Assembly: GCF_963669205.1 (NCBI RefSeq)
Contig: NZ_OY769915.1
Location: 1,896,001 to 1,960,000, forward strand
Origin: an uncultured Roseibium sp.
GTDB lineage: Bacteria; Pseudomonadota; Alphaproteobacteria; Rhizobiales; Stappiaceae
DNA length: 64,000 bases
Reading direction: 5' to 3'
Position numbers and translations under genes: made by a program. Positions 63,217 through 64,000 of the stretch are shown one piece after another; within the stretch, counting starts at the first letter, position 1; each line of letters starts with the position of its first letter. The notes under the pieces were generated by a model. It was not told where the DNA came from, ran no database searches, and saw only the letters and a list, made by a program, of their open reading frames with translations.

Positions 63217-64000
63217 TGCTCGTCCTCGACGCCGTTGCGCAATGTACCGATCCCCTCGACCTCGATTTCAACGACGTCGCCCGGCTTCAGATATCGGGGC
63301 GGATCAAAGCGCGCGCCGGCGCCCGTTGGGGTGCCCGTCACGATGATGTCTCCGGGCTGCAGGGTCATGAAGGTCGAGATGTAGGCGATCTCCTCGCGGA
63401 TCGGGAACATCATGCGCTTCAGATAGTCGTCCTGGCGAACTTCGCCGTTGACCCGGGTGATGATCCGGGCTTCGTCCAACTGTGCCGCGTCCTTGAAGGG
63501 AACCAGCCAGGGCCCCATCGCGCCGGACCTGTCCCAGTTCTTGCCCTGGGTGACATTGAATTTTGCGTGCCGAACCCAGTCGCGGATGGTGCCCTCGTTG
63601 CACAGCGTGAGGGCGGCAATGTGATCATAGGCGTCCTCGGGCCGGATGCGACGGCCTTTCTTTCCGATCACGATCGCGATTTCGCCTTCATAGTCGAGTG
63701 TCTGGTTTTCCGGCGGGCGGATCAGGGGGCGTTCGTGGCCCGTGAAGCCGCTCGCAAAGCGCGGAAACAGGGACATGTATTTCGGCTGCGCGCTGCCGTC
63801 CTTGTATTCGGCATTCCGGTCAGGAAAATTCACGCCGACGCAAAGGATGCGCGGAGCGTTCGGCAGGACCATTTCGTATGTGAAGTCGGTATGGGCAACG
63901 GGGTGCGCGTTCGCGGCCTCGGCAAGAACCGCCAGACCACCGCCGGCAACGGCGTCATGGAGCGTCGGCCACTGAGGAAAGTGCGGCGACAGCGCGATCA
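63213..64000 (-). CDS. hpaG: FAH-family isomerase/decarboxylase (HpaG-like), 5' end off window
   Basis: The frame is open to the right edge, so the gene start lies outside the window. An internal ATG at 63872 is not the true start: upstream codons continue a coherent protein (IALSPHFPQWPTLHDA, then AHTDFTYEMVLPN). FAH signatures are ILCVGVNFPDRN, ENQTLDYEGEIAIVIGKKG (metal Glu residues) and TLQPGDIIVTGTPTGAGA. HpaG-type proteins isomerise and decarboxylate 5-carboxymethyl-2-oxohex-3-ene-1,6-dioate in homoprotocatechuate breakdown. Being coupled to an HpaH-like gene supports this over plain fumarylacetoacetase. Confidence 0.8.
   Translation of the reverse strand, partial: IALSPHFPQWPTLHDAVAGGGLAVLAEAANAHPVAHTDFTYEMVLPNAPRILCVGVNFPDRNAEYKDGSAQPKYMSLFPRFASGFTGHERPLIRPPENQTLDYEGEIAIVIGKKGRRIRPEDAYDHIAALTLCNEGTIRDWVRHAKFNVTQGKNWDRSGAMGPWLVPFKDAAQLDEARIITRVNGEVRQDDYLKRMMFPIREEIAYISTFMTLQPGDIIVTGTPTGAGARFDPPRYLKPGDVVEIEVEGIGTLRNGVEDEQ

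Overview
This 64 kb window is GC-rich chromosomal DNA of an alphaproteobacterium. An OxyR/KatG pair, a BA14K-family protein, a DUF3141 PhaC-like hydrolase, a DUF2157/GDYXXLXY pair and a homogentisate operon carrying a DUF2783 gene all fit Hyphomicrobiales, most likely a marine Stappiaceae member of the Roseibium/Labrenzia/Stappia type. That placement is inferred from gene content and style, not from a marker gene. No rRNA, tRNA, CRISPR array, prophage or intact insertion sequence was seen. The mobile component is non-coding: several families of short palindromic or terminally inverted repeats fill most of the longer intergenic gaps.

Layout. 0-8 kb: two SAM methyltransferases, a repeat-filled 1.2 kb gap, a serine hydrolase, and divergent oxyR/katG. 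7.3-10.9 kb: a minus-strand unit made of a predicted 32-residue secreted peptide, a 680-residue membrane protein of unknown family, and a secreted solute-binding-like protein. 11-14.6 kb: a FabI-like reductase with a DUF3141 PhaC-like hydrolase. 14.9-17.6 kb: an ABC importer of the sulfonate/nitrate/THI5 class whose last gene ends inside a MITE-like element. 18-30.3 kb: DUF2157 and GDYXXLXY membrane proteins, RsmC, RsuA, a gamma-butyrobetaine hydroxylase-like enzyme, HdeD/MarR, a KAS II-like synthase, an XRE-cupin regulator with a GNAT enzyme, and the Uup ABC-F ATPase. 30.8-39.2 kb: a BA14K protein, an Opp peptide importer, a GntR regulator and an M19 dipeptidase, which together make a peptide uptake and hydrolysis locus. 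39.3-52.8 kb: an L,D-transpeptidase, a hemolysin III/PAQR protein, an MFS exporter, LysR/EamA, a nitroreductase, an RND efflux pump (permease and adaptor only), a HerA/DUF87-like ATPase, a DM13 protein and small hypothetical genes.

53-64 kb is an aromatic catabolism region. Homogentisate dioxygenase and fumarylacetoacetase are followed by a low-GC orphan gene, an MBL-fold protein, a DinB-fold protein, an FAD monooxygenase and a DUF2783 protein, then a chemoreceptor. Beyond these, on the opposite strand, lie the HpaH-like hydratase and HpaG-like FAH protein of a homoprotocatechuate-type pathway. The HpaG-like gene runs off the right edge.

The most distinctive signals are: (1) the three-gene peptide/membrane/binding-protein unit; (2) a low-GC orphan gene sitting precisely between two genes of the homogentisate operon; (3) that operon lacking a recognisable maleylacetoacetate isomerase while holding a DinB-fold protein and a flavoprotein plus tiny partner; (4) two copies of a MITE lying at the same distance and in the same orientation upstream of two unrelated start codons; (5) a repeat motif that supplies the TAG stop codon of three unrelated genes.
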